From NCBI GenBank assembly GCA_030684355.1, contig JAUXTN010000067.1, forward strand, positions 1 through 64,000: a DNA stretch of 64,000 bases, given 5' to 3'. Made by a program: the position numbers and the translations under genes. Below the pieces are notes generated by a model. That model ran no database searches. It was not told the DNA's origin and saw nothing but the letters and a program-made list of their open reading frames with translations. Origin of the DNA: Pseudomonadota bacterium. Lineage in GTDB: Bacteria > Myxococcota_A > UBA796 > SXON01. Shown here piece after piece: positions 44,284 to 53,299 of the stretch (the first letter of the stretch is position 1; every line of letters starts with the position of its first letter).

Positions 44284-45462
44284 TCAGACCGCGGCAGGCC
44301 CGGCGCGGACGAGCCGGCCCCACGTCTCCGCGAGGAGCACCGCGTAGAACGGCAGGTACACGACGATCCGCGTGGCCACCCACTCGGTCCAGCTCGACGT
44401 GAGCGGATCGTAGGTGGTCAGCACGATGTACGAGATCGGCACGGTCACCGCGAGCACGGTCCACGCCCGCGATCCGTTGAGCAGCGCCGCGGCGAGCGGC
44501 CACAACACGTACCAGGGGTGCACCGTCGGCGAGAGGACGACGAAGGTGCCCGTCGTCCAGAGCGCGATGCGCGCGGGGTCGCGGCTGCCCAGCAGGATGG
44601 CTGCCACGATCGCGCCGCCGAGGAGCTGGAGGCCAGGCCGCGCCGCGGCGCCGACCGCCCATTCGGCGATGGGGAACAACGAGCCGTTGAACGCCCAGGA
44701 CGCACGGTAGGTCTCGAACCCCTCGGCGCGCACGACCGGCAGGGCCACGAGGACGGTCAAGGCCCCCCAGAGCGGCCACGCGCGGGGCCGCTCCAGAACG
44801 AGCAGCACGCCGGGGAGGAGCTTCACCATCGCGCCGACCCAGGCCCAGATGCCCTTGCGCGTGACGATGGCCGCCACCAGGAAGAGCACGCCGATCCCCT
44901 CGAGATGGCCGCTCACGGCGCTCTCGATCGCGGGGAGGGGAAGGAGCGCCCAGAGCCACCCCGCGCGGGGTCGGGCGCGGGCGAGCAAGACCGCGGTTCC
45001 GACGTCGCAGGCGGCGGAGACGAGGCGCCAGGCCAGCACGCCGCCGCCCGAGAGGAGGACGAAGAGGAGCTGGGCGAAGGGGGGGTAGATGCTCGGGACC
45101 TGCCGATGGTTGACGTTGGCCCACACGGCGTCCCGGAGGTGCGCGAGCGCCGGGGCATCCGGGGCGTGCACGAACGGGTTCTCGCCCGCGCGCCACACCG
45201 CACCCTCCCAGAGGTAGCGCCACACGTCATCGGAGAGGGTGGGCGCCACGACGAGCAGCGGCAGACGCACGAGGACGGCCGCGATCGCGACCCTTGCGGG
45301 GGAGGGGAGCCCGGGCGCCAGGAGCGCGACCAGCAGCCCCCAGGCGACCACGACGCCGACGAACGGCGCGGCGTGGGCGCGCGGATCGCCGAGCGCCGCG
45401 ACGCACCCGGCGCCCACGAGCGCGGCGACGACGGCGACGGAAGGGGGAAGACGCCCGGACAC
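44284..45462 (-). CDS. GT-C-type membrane glycosyltransferase (GT87-like)
   Basis: A 392-residue protein with about nine membrane helices. The first periplasmic loop has the acidic motif LSDDVWRYLWEGAVWRAGENPF, typical of polyprenol-phosphate-sugar-dependent mannosyl- or arabinosyltransferases, followed by SIYPPFAQLLF. Start GTG 45462 chosen because it gives a short N-terminus before the first helix. It lies 36 bp after the LarA-like gene start and is divergent from the Pal-like gene. Confidence 0.72.
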   Translation of the reverse strand: MSGRLPPSVAVVAALVGAGCVAALGDPRAHAAPFVGVVVAWGLLVALLAPGLPSPARVAIAAVLVRLPLLVVAPTLSDDVWRYLWEGAVWRAGENPFVHAPDAPALAHLRDAVWANVNHRQVPSIYPPFAQLLFVLLSGGGVLAWRLVSAACDVGTAVLLARARPRAGWLWALLPLPAIESAVSGHLEGIGVLFLVAAIVTRKGIWAWVGAMVKLLPGVLLVLERPRAWPLWGALTVLVALPVVRAEGFETYRASWAFNGSLFPIAEWAVGAAARPGLQLLGGAIVAAILLGSRDPARIALWTTGTFVVLSPTVHPWYVLWPLAAALLNGSRAWTVLAVTVPISYIVLTTYDPLTSSWTEWVATRIVVYLPFYAVLLAETWGRLVRAGPAAV

Positions 45463-45627
45463 GTGGCTCCGCTCGGGACGGGGGGGCGGCACGGGCGCCC
45501 CGTCGTCGGCCGGCCGCGCGGCGGTAACAAGCGGCGGGGCGTTCGGCCCGCCGGGTTGGCCGGCGCGAAGGTGCGCACGCGCACACGGAGGGCCCTCGGA
45601 GCGCGCGGGGGCGCGCCGCGCCGGCCG

Positions 45628-45656
45628 TTGACAGGCGCGGTTCGAGGCTCTAAGGA
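45628..45656 (+). promoter_or_regulatory. Promoter candidate for the Pal-like gene
   Basis: TTGACA (45628-45633) matches the consensus fully; 17 bp later is TAAGGA (45651-45656). A start near 45663 would leave a leader of about 10 nt before the ATG at 45674. The -10 is weak, but the perfect -35 and its position support it. Confidence 0.42.
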
Positions 45657-45673
45657 GCGCGCCTGGGGAGCCC

Positions 45674-46417
45674 ATGTTTCTTGGCAACCGCCGGTCGTCG
45701 TCACCCGCACTCGTCGCCTTGATCCTGTTGCTCCCGCTGGCGCTCGTCGGCTGCAAGAAGAAGCTGCCCGATGACGGCGGTGGCGGCGAGGTGCTCAACC
45801 CTCCGAGCGTGCGCCTCCAGGTGGCTGCCATCGACCCGGGGCAGGCCCCGGCGGATCGCACGCTGGACGCCGAGATCTTCGGGAGCGGCTTCGAGGACGG
45901 CGCCCGCGTCGCCTTCAACGGCGCCGCCGCCTCGAGCGTGCGCTACGTCGACGAGAACTCGCTCCGCGTCGGGGTTCCCGCGATGCCGATCGGCAGCTAC
46001 GACGTCGTCGTGACGAACCCGGACGGCACCAAGGCCACGCTGCGAAAGGGGCTCACGCTCACCGAGGGCGCTCCCTCCACCGCCGGCTGCGCCTCCACCA
46101 CTGTGCGCTTCGAGCTCGACAGCGCCGTGCTCGACCCCGGCACGCGCCGGGAGCTCGACCTGCTCGCGCCCTGCCTCCGCGAGGGCACCGCCACGGTGCG
46201 CATCGAGGGGCATTGTGACCAGAGCGGCACCACCGACTACAACATCGCCCTGGGTCAGCGCCGCGCCGAAGCCGTGCAGCGCTACCTCGTGGGCCTGAGC
46301 GTCTCGCCCGCGCGGCTGCGCACGGTGTCCTACGGGGAGGAACGCCCCGTCGACCGCTCGGGCACCTCCTCGGCGGACGCCGCCAATCGTCGCGCCGAGA
46401 TCCTCGTCCGGGAGTAA
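45674..46417 (+). CDS. Pal-like lipoprotein with IPT/TIG and OmpA-like domains
   Basis: A 247-residue outer-membrane lipoprotein with lipobox LVGC (Cys27). Residues about 45-130 form an IPT/TIG immunoglobulin-like domain (IFGSGFEDGARVAFNG, SYDVVVTNPDG). The C-terminal OmpA-like domain has VRFELDSAVLDPG, IEGHCDQSGTTDYNIALGQRRA and ANRRAEILV, which binds peptidoglycan diaminopimelate. Position before a CpoB-like gene fits Pal of the Tol-Pal system, but tolQRAB are not here and the IPT domain is not part of classic Pal. Confidence 0.82.
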   Translation: MFLGNRRSSSPALVALILLLPLALVGCKKKLPDDGGGGEVLNPPSVRLQVAAIDPGQAPADRTLDAEIFGSGFEDGARVAFNGAAASSVRYVDENSLRVGVPAMPIGSYDVVVTNPDGTKATLRKGLTLTEGAPSTAGCASTTVRFELDSAVLDPGTRRELDLLAPCLREGTATVRIEGHCDQSGTTDYNIALGQRRAEAVQRYLVGLSVSPARLRTVSYGEERPVDRSGTSSADAANRRAEILVRE

Positions 46418-46420
46418 GCC

Positions 46421-47296
46421 GTGATCCTTGTCCCCCTCCTCGTCGCCTGCGTCATCGACCGCACGGGCCAGTCCGCGACCGACCAGATGCACCGGGAGCT
46501 CGCCGACCATGGCCGGCGCGTGCGCGAGCTCGAGGTGGTGTCCGAGGACATGTCGCGTCGGGTCGGACAGATGGAGGAGGTCACCCGGGCGCGCGGCCAG
46601 GAAGAGATCCTGAAGATGGAGACGATGGAGCAGCTCCGCCAGGAGGTCGCCCACATCCGGGGAGACTTCGAGGTGCTCCAGCACGACTACGGCACCTACG
46701 AGCAGGCCGGCGTCGGGTTCCAGCAGGACTCCGACTTCCGCATGTCCTACACGGAGAGCCGCGTCGCCGCGCTCGAGAAGTCCCTCGGGATGAAGACCCC
46801 CCCGGCGCCCGTGCGCGACCCCTCGACCGGCGCGGTCACCGGGGCCGACCCCCTCGCGACGGTCGATCCCAGCGGGACCCCCACGGGCACCCCCACCGTG
46901 ACGCCCACGCCCGAGCCCCCCGTCACCTCGACGCCCGAGGAGATCTTCGCGCTCATCGGAAAGAACCTGGAGGAGGGCAACGGCGGCGTCGCGCGGGCCG
47001 TGGCGAAGCGCTTCATCCAGGACAACCCGAAGAGCGACCGCGTGGCCGAGGCCTACTACCGCATCGCGGAGTCCTGGCAGAACGAGGCCGACTACAAGAC
47101 CGCCGCGGCCGCGTTCCAGCTCGTCGCCGACAAGTACCCCGAGAGCACCTGGGCTCCCTGGTCCGTGCTGCGCGTCGGCGAGTGCTTCGCGGCGCTCGGC
47201 GACAAGGCGACGGCCAAGCTCTTCTGGGCGGACGTGATCCAGCGCTACCCGAAGAGCAAGGCGGCCAAGGAAGCGAAGGCGCAACAGGGGAAGTAG
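46421..47296 (+). CDS. CpoB/YbgF-like periplasmic protein
   Basis: A 291-residue protein, 3 nt after the Pal-like gene. The N-terminus is a short lipoprotein-like signal (MILVPLLVAC). Residues about 20-120 are a coiled coil (RELADHGRRVRELEVVSEDMSRRVGQ), a Pro/Thr-rich linker follows, and the C-terminal 110 residues hold TPR repeats (AVAKRFIQDNPKSDRVAEAYYRI, AFQLVADKYPESTWAPWSVL). This is the architecture of CpoB, which links Tol-Pal to septal peptidoglycan synthesis. Start GTG 46421. Confidence 0.85.
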   Translation: MILVPLLVACVIDRTGQSATDQMHRELADHGRRVRELEVVSEDMSRRVGQMEEVTRARGQEEILKMETMEQLRQEVAHIRGDFEVLQHDYGTYEQAGVGFQQDSDFRMSYTESRVAALEKSLGMKTPPAPVRDPSTGAVTGADPLATVDPSGTPTGTPTVTPTPEPPVTSTPEEIFALIGKNLEEGNGGVARAVAKRFIQDNPKSDRVAEAYYRIAESWQNEADYKTAAAAFQLVADKYPESTWAPWSVLRVGECFAALGDKATAKLFWADVIQRYPKSKAAKEAKAQQGK

Positions 47297-47452
47297 CATC
47301 GGGTAAACGGCCGCTTTTCCCCCGCGGGCGGGCGATCCCGGTCCCCGGCACGCGACCCGCGATGCACGCAGCCCGTGCGTAACGGACCGTCACCTCGCTT
47401 GCGCCGCTGGCCCCGGAGGATTATCCCGGGCGTCCCAAACCTCCGTTCCATG

Positions 47453-47481
47453 GAGCGTCCCCCAGGGCGCTCTTTTTTTTT
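47453..47481 (+). terminator. Strong intrinsic terminator 14 bp before rimP (candidate attenuator)
   Basis: The stem pairs 47453-47460 with 47465-47472 (eight pairs, one G-U) across the CCCA loop, and nine T follow (47473-47481). It ends 13 nt before the rimP ATG at 47495. It could terminate the Pal-CpoB transcript, but there is no space for a rimP promoter after it, so transcripts for the nusA operon would have to pass through it. CTCC at 47441-47444 could pair with GGAG at 47452-47455 as a small competing structure. Confidence 0.87.
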
Positions 47482-47494
47482 GGCTCAGCACCCC

Positions 47495-48031
47495 ATGTCG
47501 CACATCCGTTCGCTCATCGATTCGCTCCGCGCGCTGGCCGAGCCCGTGGCCGAGCGCCAGGGCTGTGACCTCGTCGCGATCGAGCTCGTGGGCGGCGCGG
47601 CCGGCAAGCGGGTGCTGCGGGTCTCGCTCGACAAGGTCGGCGGCGCCACGATCTCGGACTGCACGCAGGTCTCGCGCGCGCTCTCTCCGGTGCTCGACGC
47701 CGAGGACCTCATCGCCAGCGCCTATGACCTCGAGGTGTCCACGCCCGGCATGGAGCGCCCGCTCCAACGGGAGAAGGACTTCGCGTACTTCGCCGGGTGC
47801 GACGCGCGGATCAAGCTCTACGGGATGGACGGTCGCCGCCGCCTCAAGGTGCGCCTGCTCGGCGCCGCGGACGGCACCGTGCGCGTCAAGGTCGATGACG
47901 AAGGGGAGCGCCTCATTCCGCTCGCCGACATCGAGCGCGCCAACCTCATCCTCGATTTGGAACAGTTCGCCCGCCTCGGGCAGGGCCTGCATCCCGTGAA
48001 TCAGCCGGAAGCCGAAGGAGAAGCGCCATGA
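47495..48031 (+). CDS. rimP: Ribosome maturation factor RimP
   Basis: A 178-residue RimP, the usual length. It helps assembly of the 30S subunit. The N-terminal alpha/beta domain (GCDLVAIELVGGAAGKRVLRVSLDK, TQVSRALSPVLDAEDLI, YDLEVSTPGMERPL) and the SH3-like C-terminal domain are present. It is the first gene of the rimP-nusA-infB operon, and overlaps nusA by ATGA. ATG 47495 is 14 bp after an intrinsic terminator. No clear ribosome-binding site is seen. Confidence 0.94.
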   Translation: MSHIRSLIDSLRALAEPVAERQGCDLVAIELVGGAAGKRVLRVSLDKVGGATISDCTQVSRALSPVLDAEDLIASAYDLEVSTPGMERPLQREKDFAYFAGCDARIKLYGMDGRRRLKVRLLGAADGTVRVKVDDEGERLIPLADIERANLILDLEQFARLGQGLHPVNQPEAEGEAP

Positions 48032-49329
48032 TCAGTGAGCTTGCACGCGACCTCGAAGCGGTCGCCCGCGAGAAGAACATCCCTCGGGACTCCCTCATCG
48101 AGGTGCTCGAGCAGGCGATGGTGGCGGCTGGCCGTAAGAAGTACGGCATGCAGAAGGACTTCGAGGCCCAGTGGAACGACGAGCTCGGCGAAGTCGAGCT
48201 CTTCGAGTTCCGCACGGTCTCCGAGGAGGTCGAGGACGACGACATCGAGATCGACCTCGCGGGCGCGCGCAAGCTCGACCCCGAGTGCGAGATCGGCGAC
48301 AGCCTCGGCATCAAGCTCGACATCGAGGGCCTGGGCCGCATCGCCGCGCAGACGGCGAAGCAGGTGATCATCCAGAAGATCCGCGACGCCGAGCGCGAGA
48401 TGACGTTCTCCGAGTTCAAGGACCGGAAGGGCGAGATCATCACCGGCATCGTCCGCCGCTTCGAGAAGGGCAACATCATCGTCGACCTCGGCCGCGCCGA
48501 GGCCATGCTCCCCAAGCGCGAACAGGTCGCGACGGAGACCTACCGCCAGGGCGATCGCATCCAGGCGTACGTGGTGGACATCACCCGCGCGACCAAGACC
48601 CCCCAGGTGGTGCTCTCCCGCACGCATCCCGGCCTCCTCATGAAGCTCTTCGAGCTCGAGGTCCCGGAGGTGGCGGAGGGCATCGTCCGCATCGAGGCTT
48701 GCGCCCGCGAGCCCGGCTTCCGCGCGAAGATCGCGGTCAGCTCGGTGGACGGTGACGTGGATCCCGTCGGCGCGTGCGTCGGCATGAAGGGCAGCCGTGT
48801 GCAGGCGGTCGTGGGCGAGCTCCGTGGCGAAGCCATCGACATCATCCCCTACCACCCGGACCCGGCGCGCTTCATCGTGCACGCCATCGCCCCGGCGAGC
48901 GTGTCGCGCGTCTACATCGACGAGCACGCGCACGCGATGGAGCTCGTGGTGCCCGACGATCAGCTCTCGAAGGCCATCGGCCGCCGCGGGCAGAACGTGC
49001 GCCTCGCCGCCCAGCTCACCGGCTGGCGGATCGACATCTTCAGCGAGTCGAAGCACTCGGAGATGAACGAGCAGGCGCGTGACGAGCTCTCCCGTGTCGA
49101 GGCCCTCTCCTCGGAGCAGGTGGAGACCCTCATCCGCCACGGCTTCCGGAGCTGCCGCGAGGTGGCCGACGCCGAGCCCTACGAGCTCGCGGGCATCCTC
49201 GGCCTCGAGGACGCCGAGGCCGACTCCGTCATCGCCGCGGGCGAGCGCGCCCTCGAAGTCTTGATCCTCGAGGAAGCTGATCGGCGCAAGGCCGCAGCGG
49301 AGCTGCCCCCGAGTGCGGACGAAGTCTAA
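48028..49329 (+). CDS. nusA: Transcription termination/antitermination factor NusA
   Basis: A 433-residue NusA. The N-terminal RNA-polymerase-binding domain occupies about 1-130, the S1 domain about 133-200 (GEIITGIVRRFEKGNIIVDLG), then KH1 and KH2 (GACVGMKGSRVQAVVGELRGE, IGRRGQNVRLAAQLTGWRIDI). The C-terminus has one acidic HhH-like repeat (about 365-420), unlike the two in E. coli. It binds RNA polymerase and modulates pausing and termination. It overlaps rimP by ATGA and the YlxR gene by 17 nt. Confidence 0.97.
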   Translation: MISELARDLEAVAREKNIPRDSLIEVLEQAMVAAGRKKYGMQKDFEAQWNDELGEVELFEFRTVSEEVEDDDIEIDLAGARKLDPECEIGDSLGIKLDIEGLGRIAAQTAKQVIIQKIRDAEREMTFSEFKDRKGEIITGIVRRFEKGNIIVDLGRAEAMLPKREQVATETYRQGDRIQAYVVDITRATKTPQVVLSRTHPGLLMKLFELEVPEVAEGIVRIEACAREPGFRAKIAVSSVDGDVDPVGACVGMKGSRVQAVVGELRGEAIDIIPYHPDPARFIVHAIAPASVSRVYIDEHAHAMELVVPDDQLSKAIGRRGQNVRLAAQLTGWRIDIFSESKHSEMNEQARDELSRVEALSSEQVETLIRHGFRSCREVADAEPYELAGILGLEDAEADSVIAAGERALEVLILEEADRRKAAAELPPSADEV

Positions 49330-49909
49330 ACGTCCCCCCCCGACCGGGGAGGGACCCATCCGTACCTGCGTGGTCACCCGCGAGTCGGGCCCGCCGGAGG
49401 CGCTCGTGCGCGTCCTGCTGGGCCCGGACGGCACGGTCGAGGTCGACTACGGCGCCCGCCTGGGCGGCCGTGGCGCTTGGCTCGCGCCCCGTCGTGACGT
49501 GATCGCGACGGCGGAGGCCAAGCCGGCCATCTTGCTGCGGGCGCTCCAGGTGGAGAGCTGCAAGACGGCGGGCCTCCTGGATCGCGTCCGCGCGGCCAAC
49601 GAGCGCACGGCGGGCGAGCTGCTCTCCCTCTCTGCGCGCTCCGGTGCGCTGGCGAGCGGCGGCGAGCAGGTCATCGGCGCCGTGCGCGCTGGCGACATCA
49701 TCGGCCTCGCCGTGGCGAGCGACGCCTCGCCCACCAGCGTGGATGCCGCGCGGGGCGATCGCGAAATTCCGGTGTGGACCCTGCCCTGGGATAGAGAAGC
49801 GCTCGGGCGTAAGATCGGTAAGGGTCCACGCGCGATCGTGGGTTTGCGGTCCGCCGCCGTCACTCGCGCGCTCGCCGAACAGTTGCGGAGGATGCAGGCA
49901 TTGCGTTAG
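49313..49909 (+). CDS. YlxR (DUF448)-YlxQ (L7Ae-like) fusion protein
   Basis: A 198-residue protein. Residues about 15-85 match YlxR: PIRTCVVTRESGPPEALVRVL, then VDYGARLGGRGAWL, an RNA-binding fold. Residues about 105-195 are an L7Ae/L30e-like domain corresponding to YlxQ: SGALASGGEQVIGAVRAGDIIGLAVASDAS, with a basic end. In Bacillus these are separate neighbouring genes between nusA and infB; here they are one protein in the same place. YlxR is reported to influence RNase P and other expression in some Gram-positive bacteria; the role here is inferred. Start GTG 49313 lies inside nusA. Confidence 0.82.
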   Translation: MRTKSKRPPPTGEGPIRTCVVTRESGPPEALVRVLLGPDGTVEVDYGARLGGRGAWLAPRRDVIATAEAKPAILLRALQVESCKTAGLLDRVRAANERTAGELLSLSARSGALASGGEQVIGAVRAGDIIGLAVASDASPTSVDAARGDREIPVWTLPWDREALGRKIGKGPRAIVGLRSAAVTRALAEQLRRMQALR

Positions 49910-50060
49910 TGGCCCCGGCGGGGGCCGGCTGCGGCGTCGGGTCCCCCGAGCGAGGCGGCGCGCGCGCCCGCCACGATGGTCGGCCGGAGCTTTTCTCCGG
50001 CGAAAACGGGATGCGTGCGTATCCTCTGCGGGTTGCGAGCCCGTTCCTACAAGGTACTGA
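49910..50060 (+). other. ylxR-infB intergenic region with two hairpins
   Basis: The 151 bp gap holds GGCCCC-GGCG-GGGGCC (49911-49926) just after the stop and GCCGGAG-CTTTT-CTCCGGC (49983-50001). Neither is followed by a T run on the plus strand. They may protect or process the transcript before infB. AAGGT at 50051-50055 is a modest ribosome-binding site for infB. No gene is supported. Confidence 0.55.
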
Positions 50061-52925
50061 ATGTCGACGAAAGATCTGATGGATCGCCTCGAGAGGTCGG
50101 GCCCCGGCGCAAAGCCGGCGCAGCCGCGTGCCCCGGAGCAGCAGCAGCAGAAGGCCACGGACCCGAAGGCGAACGAGACGAAGCGCGTGGGGGATGGAGT
50201 CGTGCGTCGACGGACGCCGATGCCCGCCCCCGAGCCGACGCCTCCTCCCGCGCGCACGATCATTCGTCGTCCGGGTCCGGCTCGTGATGAAACCCCGGCT
50301 CGCCCCGTGGCCGCCGCGCAGCCGAGCATGGCGCAGCGTCCGCAGCAGCCGGCGCCCGCGCCGCAGTCCACGGCCGCGCGCCCCTCTGCCCCGAGCGGCT
50401 TGCCGCCCCGCGGCACGCCGGTTCCGCTGCCGAACCGCGCCCCGGTCGCCGCGCCCGTTCGCGCCGAGGAGGCCGCGCCGCCCGTCGTCGCCGAGCCCTC
50501 CGTGGTCGAGCACGTCGAGCCCACCTTCGTCGCCGAGGCGGCGCCCGCCGCCCCGCAAGAAGCGGCCCACGCCCCCGCGGCGGAAGCGCGTGCCGAGGCC
50601 CCCGCGCACGAGCCCGTCTCGGAGCCCGGGCACGTCGAGCCGAGCGCCCAAGCGGCGTCCGAGCCTGGCCCCAGCGCGCCCGCGGCCGCCGCGGAAGCTC
50701 CTGCCGAGGTCCGGCCCCCGGAGCCGCCTCCGGTCGCCCGTGCCGAGCCCACGCTCGAGCGTGCGGTCATCATCGACCGTCCGGGCGGCTACGGCCGGCT
50801 CCCGTCCGCGTCCCCTGCGGGCCTGCGTGCGCCGCCGGCCCGGCTGAACGACACCCCGATCCTCCCCGGCCTGGGCCGGGCGGTCGTGTCCCTCCCCGCC
50901 GGCTACGATCCCACCGATCCCACCGGCGCGCGTCGCCGGGCCCGCGAGCAGGCTGCCCAGGGGAACCGCTGGGGCCCCAGTGCAGACCGTCGCCCCGGTG
51001 CGCCCGGCCCCGGTCGTGTCGACGCGGGAGCACCCGCTCCTGCCTCCGATGACCGCCGCCCGAAGAAGGGCCCCAACGCCCGCCGCAGCGAGCACGTCCC
51101 GACGCCCGATTCCCGCGCCCGCAAGCCGAAGGGCCGCGGTGGCAAGGACATGCGCGCGGTCCGTCCGGTGCAGACGGTCAAGCACCGCGTCCGGATCGAA
51201 GGCGAGATCACCGTCGCCAACCTCGCCCACGAGATGGGCGTGAAGGCGGCGGAGCTCATCAAGCTCCTCATGTCCATGGGGCAGCCGGCGACCGTCAACC
51301 AGACGATCGACTTCGACACCGCGTCCATCCTGGCGCAGGAGCTCGGCCACGAGGTCGTCAACGTCGCGTTCGACGAGTCCGAGCACCTCTACGACGTAGA
51401 GGAAGAGGGCTCCGATCTGCCGAACCGCGCGCCGGTCGTGACCATCATGGGCCACGTCGACCACGGCAAGACCACCCTGCTCGACACCATCCGCAAGGCG
51501 AAGGTCGCGGCGGGCGAGGCCGGCGGCATCACCCAGCACATCGGCGCCTACACGGTGAAGCGCGGCGACAAGCCGATCACCTTCATCGACACGCCGGGTC
51601 ACGCCGCGTTCAGCGCGATGCGTGCCCGCGGGGCGAAGGCCACGGACATCATCATCCTCGTGGTCGCGGCGGACGACGGCGTCATGCCCCAGACCATCGA
51701 GGCCATCAGCCACGCCAAGGCGGCGGGCGTCCCGATCCTCGTGGCCGTCAACAAGATGGACAAGCCGGGCGTTCAGCCCGAGCGCGTCACCCGTCAGCTC
51801 ATGGAGCACGGGCTCGTCTCCGAAGAGTACGGCGGCGACGTCATCTTCGTGCCGGTGTCCGCCCTCAAGGGCACGGGCGTCAACGACCTCCTCGACAACA
51901 TCCTGGTTGTCGCCGAAGTCGCGGACCTCCGCGCGAACCCCGATCGTCACGCCGAAGGTGTGGTGCTCGAGTCTCGCCTCGAGGTCGGCCGCGGCGCCGT
52001 GGCCTCGCTGCTCGTGCAGACGGGTACCCTCAAGCAGGGGGACACCATCGTCATCGGCTCGACCTGGGGCCGCGTGCGCTCGATGTCGGACGATCGCGGG
52101 CAGAAGCTCAAGGAAGCGGGTCCCTCCACGCCGGTGGAGATCTTCGGCCTGCAGGACGTGCCGAACGCGGGCGACGAGTTCGCGGTCGTCGAGTCCGAGA
52201 AGGACGCCCGCGCGCTCGTGGAGCATCGCTCCGCGGTCAAGGCGGTCGGTGCGCACAGCCAGCGCGCCAAGATGACCCTCGAGGACCTCTACAAGAACGG
52301 TGGCGAGGCCCCCGAGGTCATGAAGATCGTCCTCAAGGCGGACGTGAGCGGCTCGCTCGAGGCCCTGAAGGGCGCGCTCGAGGGGCTGGTCGTCGCCGGG
52401 ACGCAGCTGAAGATCCTGCATGCGGCCATCGGCCCGGTCAACGAGTCCGACGTGAACCTCGCCGCGCCCGATGGCGGCCTGATCATCGCGTTCGACGTGA
52501 AGTCCGACGCGAAGGCGCGCCAGGCGGCCGATCAGTACGGCGTCGAGATCAAGAAGTTCGAGATCATCTACAACGTGATCGACGAAGTGAAGGCGCGGAT
52601 GCAGGGCCTGCTGGCCCCCATCTACGAAGAGCAGAAGGTCGGCGAAGCCGAGGTGCGCGCGCTCTTCAAGATCCCGAAGCTCGGCTTCATCGCCGGCTGC
52701 ATGGTCATGGACGGCAAGGTCAACCGCGGCGCCGCCGCCAAGGTCTTCCGGGCCGGCAAGCAGATCGCCGAGGGCAAGGTCACGAGCCTCAAGCGCTTCA
52801 AGGAAGACGTTCGCGAAGTCGAGAAGGGCTTCGAGTGCGGTATCGGCATCGACGGCGCGACCGACATCCAGGAAGGCGACAAGATCGCCCTGTACACGCG
52901 GGTCCAGGTCGCCCGCCCGGAGTAG
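50061..52925 (+). CDS. infB: Translation initiation factor IF-2
   Basis: A 954-residue IF-2. It brings initiator tRNA to the 30S subunit in a GTP-dependent way. The N-terminal 370 residues are Ala/Pro/Glu-rich and probably disordered. An IF2-N domain follows (about 375-430, [22 protein letters not shown]). The GTPase domain has GHVDHGKT near 463-470, DTPGH near 510, and NKMD near 564, then domains II, III ([23 protein letters not shown]) and IV. Start ATG 50061 gives [10 protein letters not shown]; the usual extreme N-terminal IF2-N copy is absent, so the gene has a single IF2-N. Confidence 0.96.
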   Translation: MSTKDLMDRLERSGPGAKPAQPRAPEQQQQKATDPKANETKRVGDGVVRRRTPMPAPEPTPPPARTIIRRPGPARDETPARPVAAAQPSMAQRPQQPAPAPQSTAARPSAPSGLPPRGTPVPLPNRAPVAAPVRAEEAAPPVVAEPSVVEHVEPTFVAEAAPAAPQEAAHAPAAEARAEAPAHEPVSEPGHVEPSAQAASEPGPSAPAAAAEAPAEVRPPEPPPVARAEPTLERAVIIDRPGGYGRLPSASPAGLRAPPARLNDTPILPGLGRAVVSLPAGYDPTDPTGARRRAREQAAQGNRWGPSADRRPGAPGPGRVDAGAPAPASDDRRPKKGPNARRSEHVPTPDSRARKPKGRGGKDMRAVRPVQTVKHRVRIEGEITVANLAHEMGVKAAELIKLLMSMGQPATVNQTIDFDTASILAQELGHEVVNVAFDESEHLYDVEEEGSDLPNRAPVVTIMGHVDHGKTTLLDTIRKAKVAAGEAGGITQHIGAYTVKRGDKPITFIDTPGHAAFSAMRARGAKATDIIILVVAADDGVMPQTIEAISHAKAAGVPILVAVNKMDKPGVQPERVTRQLMEHGLVSEEYGGDVIFVPVSALKGTGVNDLLDNILVVAEVADLRANPDRHAEGVVLESRLEVGRGAVASLLVQTGTLKQGDTIVIGSTWGRVRSMSDDRGQKLKEAGPSTPVEIFGLQDVPNAGDEFAVVESEKDARALVEHRSAVKAVGAHSQRAKMTLEDLYKNGGEAPEVMKIVLKADVSGSLEALKGALEGLVVAGTQLKILHAAIGPVNESDVNLAAPDGGLIIAFDVKSDAKARQAADQYGVEIKKFEIIYNVIDEVKARMQGLLAPIYEEQKVGEAEVRALFKIPKLGFIAGCMVMDGKVNRGAAAKVFRAGKQIAEGKVTSLKRFKEDVREVEKGFECGIGIDGATDIQEGDKIALYTRVQVARPE

Positions 52926-53261
52926 GTGCTGTACCTCCCCGCCCCTGACGAGGCCCTGTTCGTAGGGCTTCTTCGGATGGTGCTCCGGATCCCCGGCAGC
53001 CGGTCCCTCAAGGACCGGCGCCGTGTGGTCTCGTCCCTGCGCGACCGGGTGCAGACCCGACATCGTGCCGCGTTCGCCGAGGTGGGCCACCTGGAGGCCC
53101 ACGAGGCGGCCGTGGTGGCGATCACCGTGGTCGGCAACGACTCGCGGCAGGTCCGCGCCCGCCTCGACACGATCCGGGCGGACGCGGAGGCCACGTTGGA
53201 GGCGCACGTCACGGACGTAAACGTGCGGATCTTCCCGATGAACGGGCACGACGAGTCTTGA
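52926..53261 (+). CDS. YlxP-like DUF503 protein
   Basis: A 111-residue protein starting with GTG at the base after the infB stop. It matches the DUF503/YlxP family: FVGLLRMVLRIPGSRSLKDRRRVVSSLRDRVQTRHRAAFAEV, then DSRQVRARLDTIRADAEA. In many genomes ylxP lies between infB and rbfA, as here by position, although rbfA and truB do not follow. The function is not established; a role in ribosome biogenesis is inferred from context. The end of the protein, NVRIFPMNGHDES, departs from the usual short basic tail. Confidence 0.85.
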   Translation: MLYLPAPDEALFVGLLRMVLRIPGSRSLKDRRRVVSSLRDRVQTRHRAAFAEVGHLEAHEAAVVAITVVGNDSRQVRARLDTIRADAEATLEAHVTDVNVRIFPMNGHDES

Positions 53262-53299
53262 CCCGTCCAGGGATGCGCCCGTCGGGATAACATCGCGGG

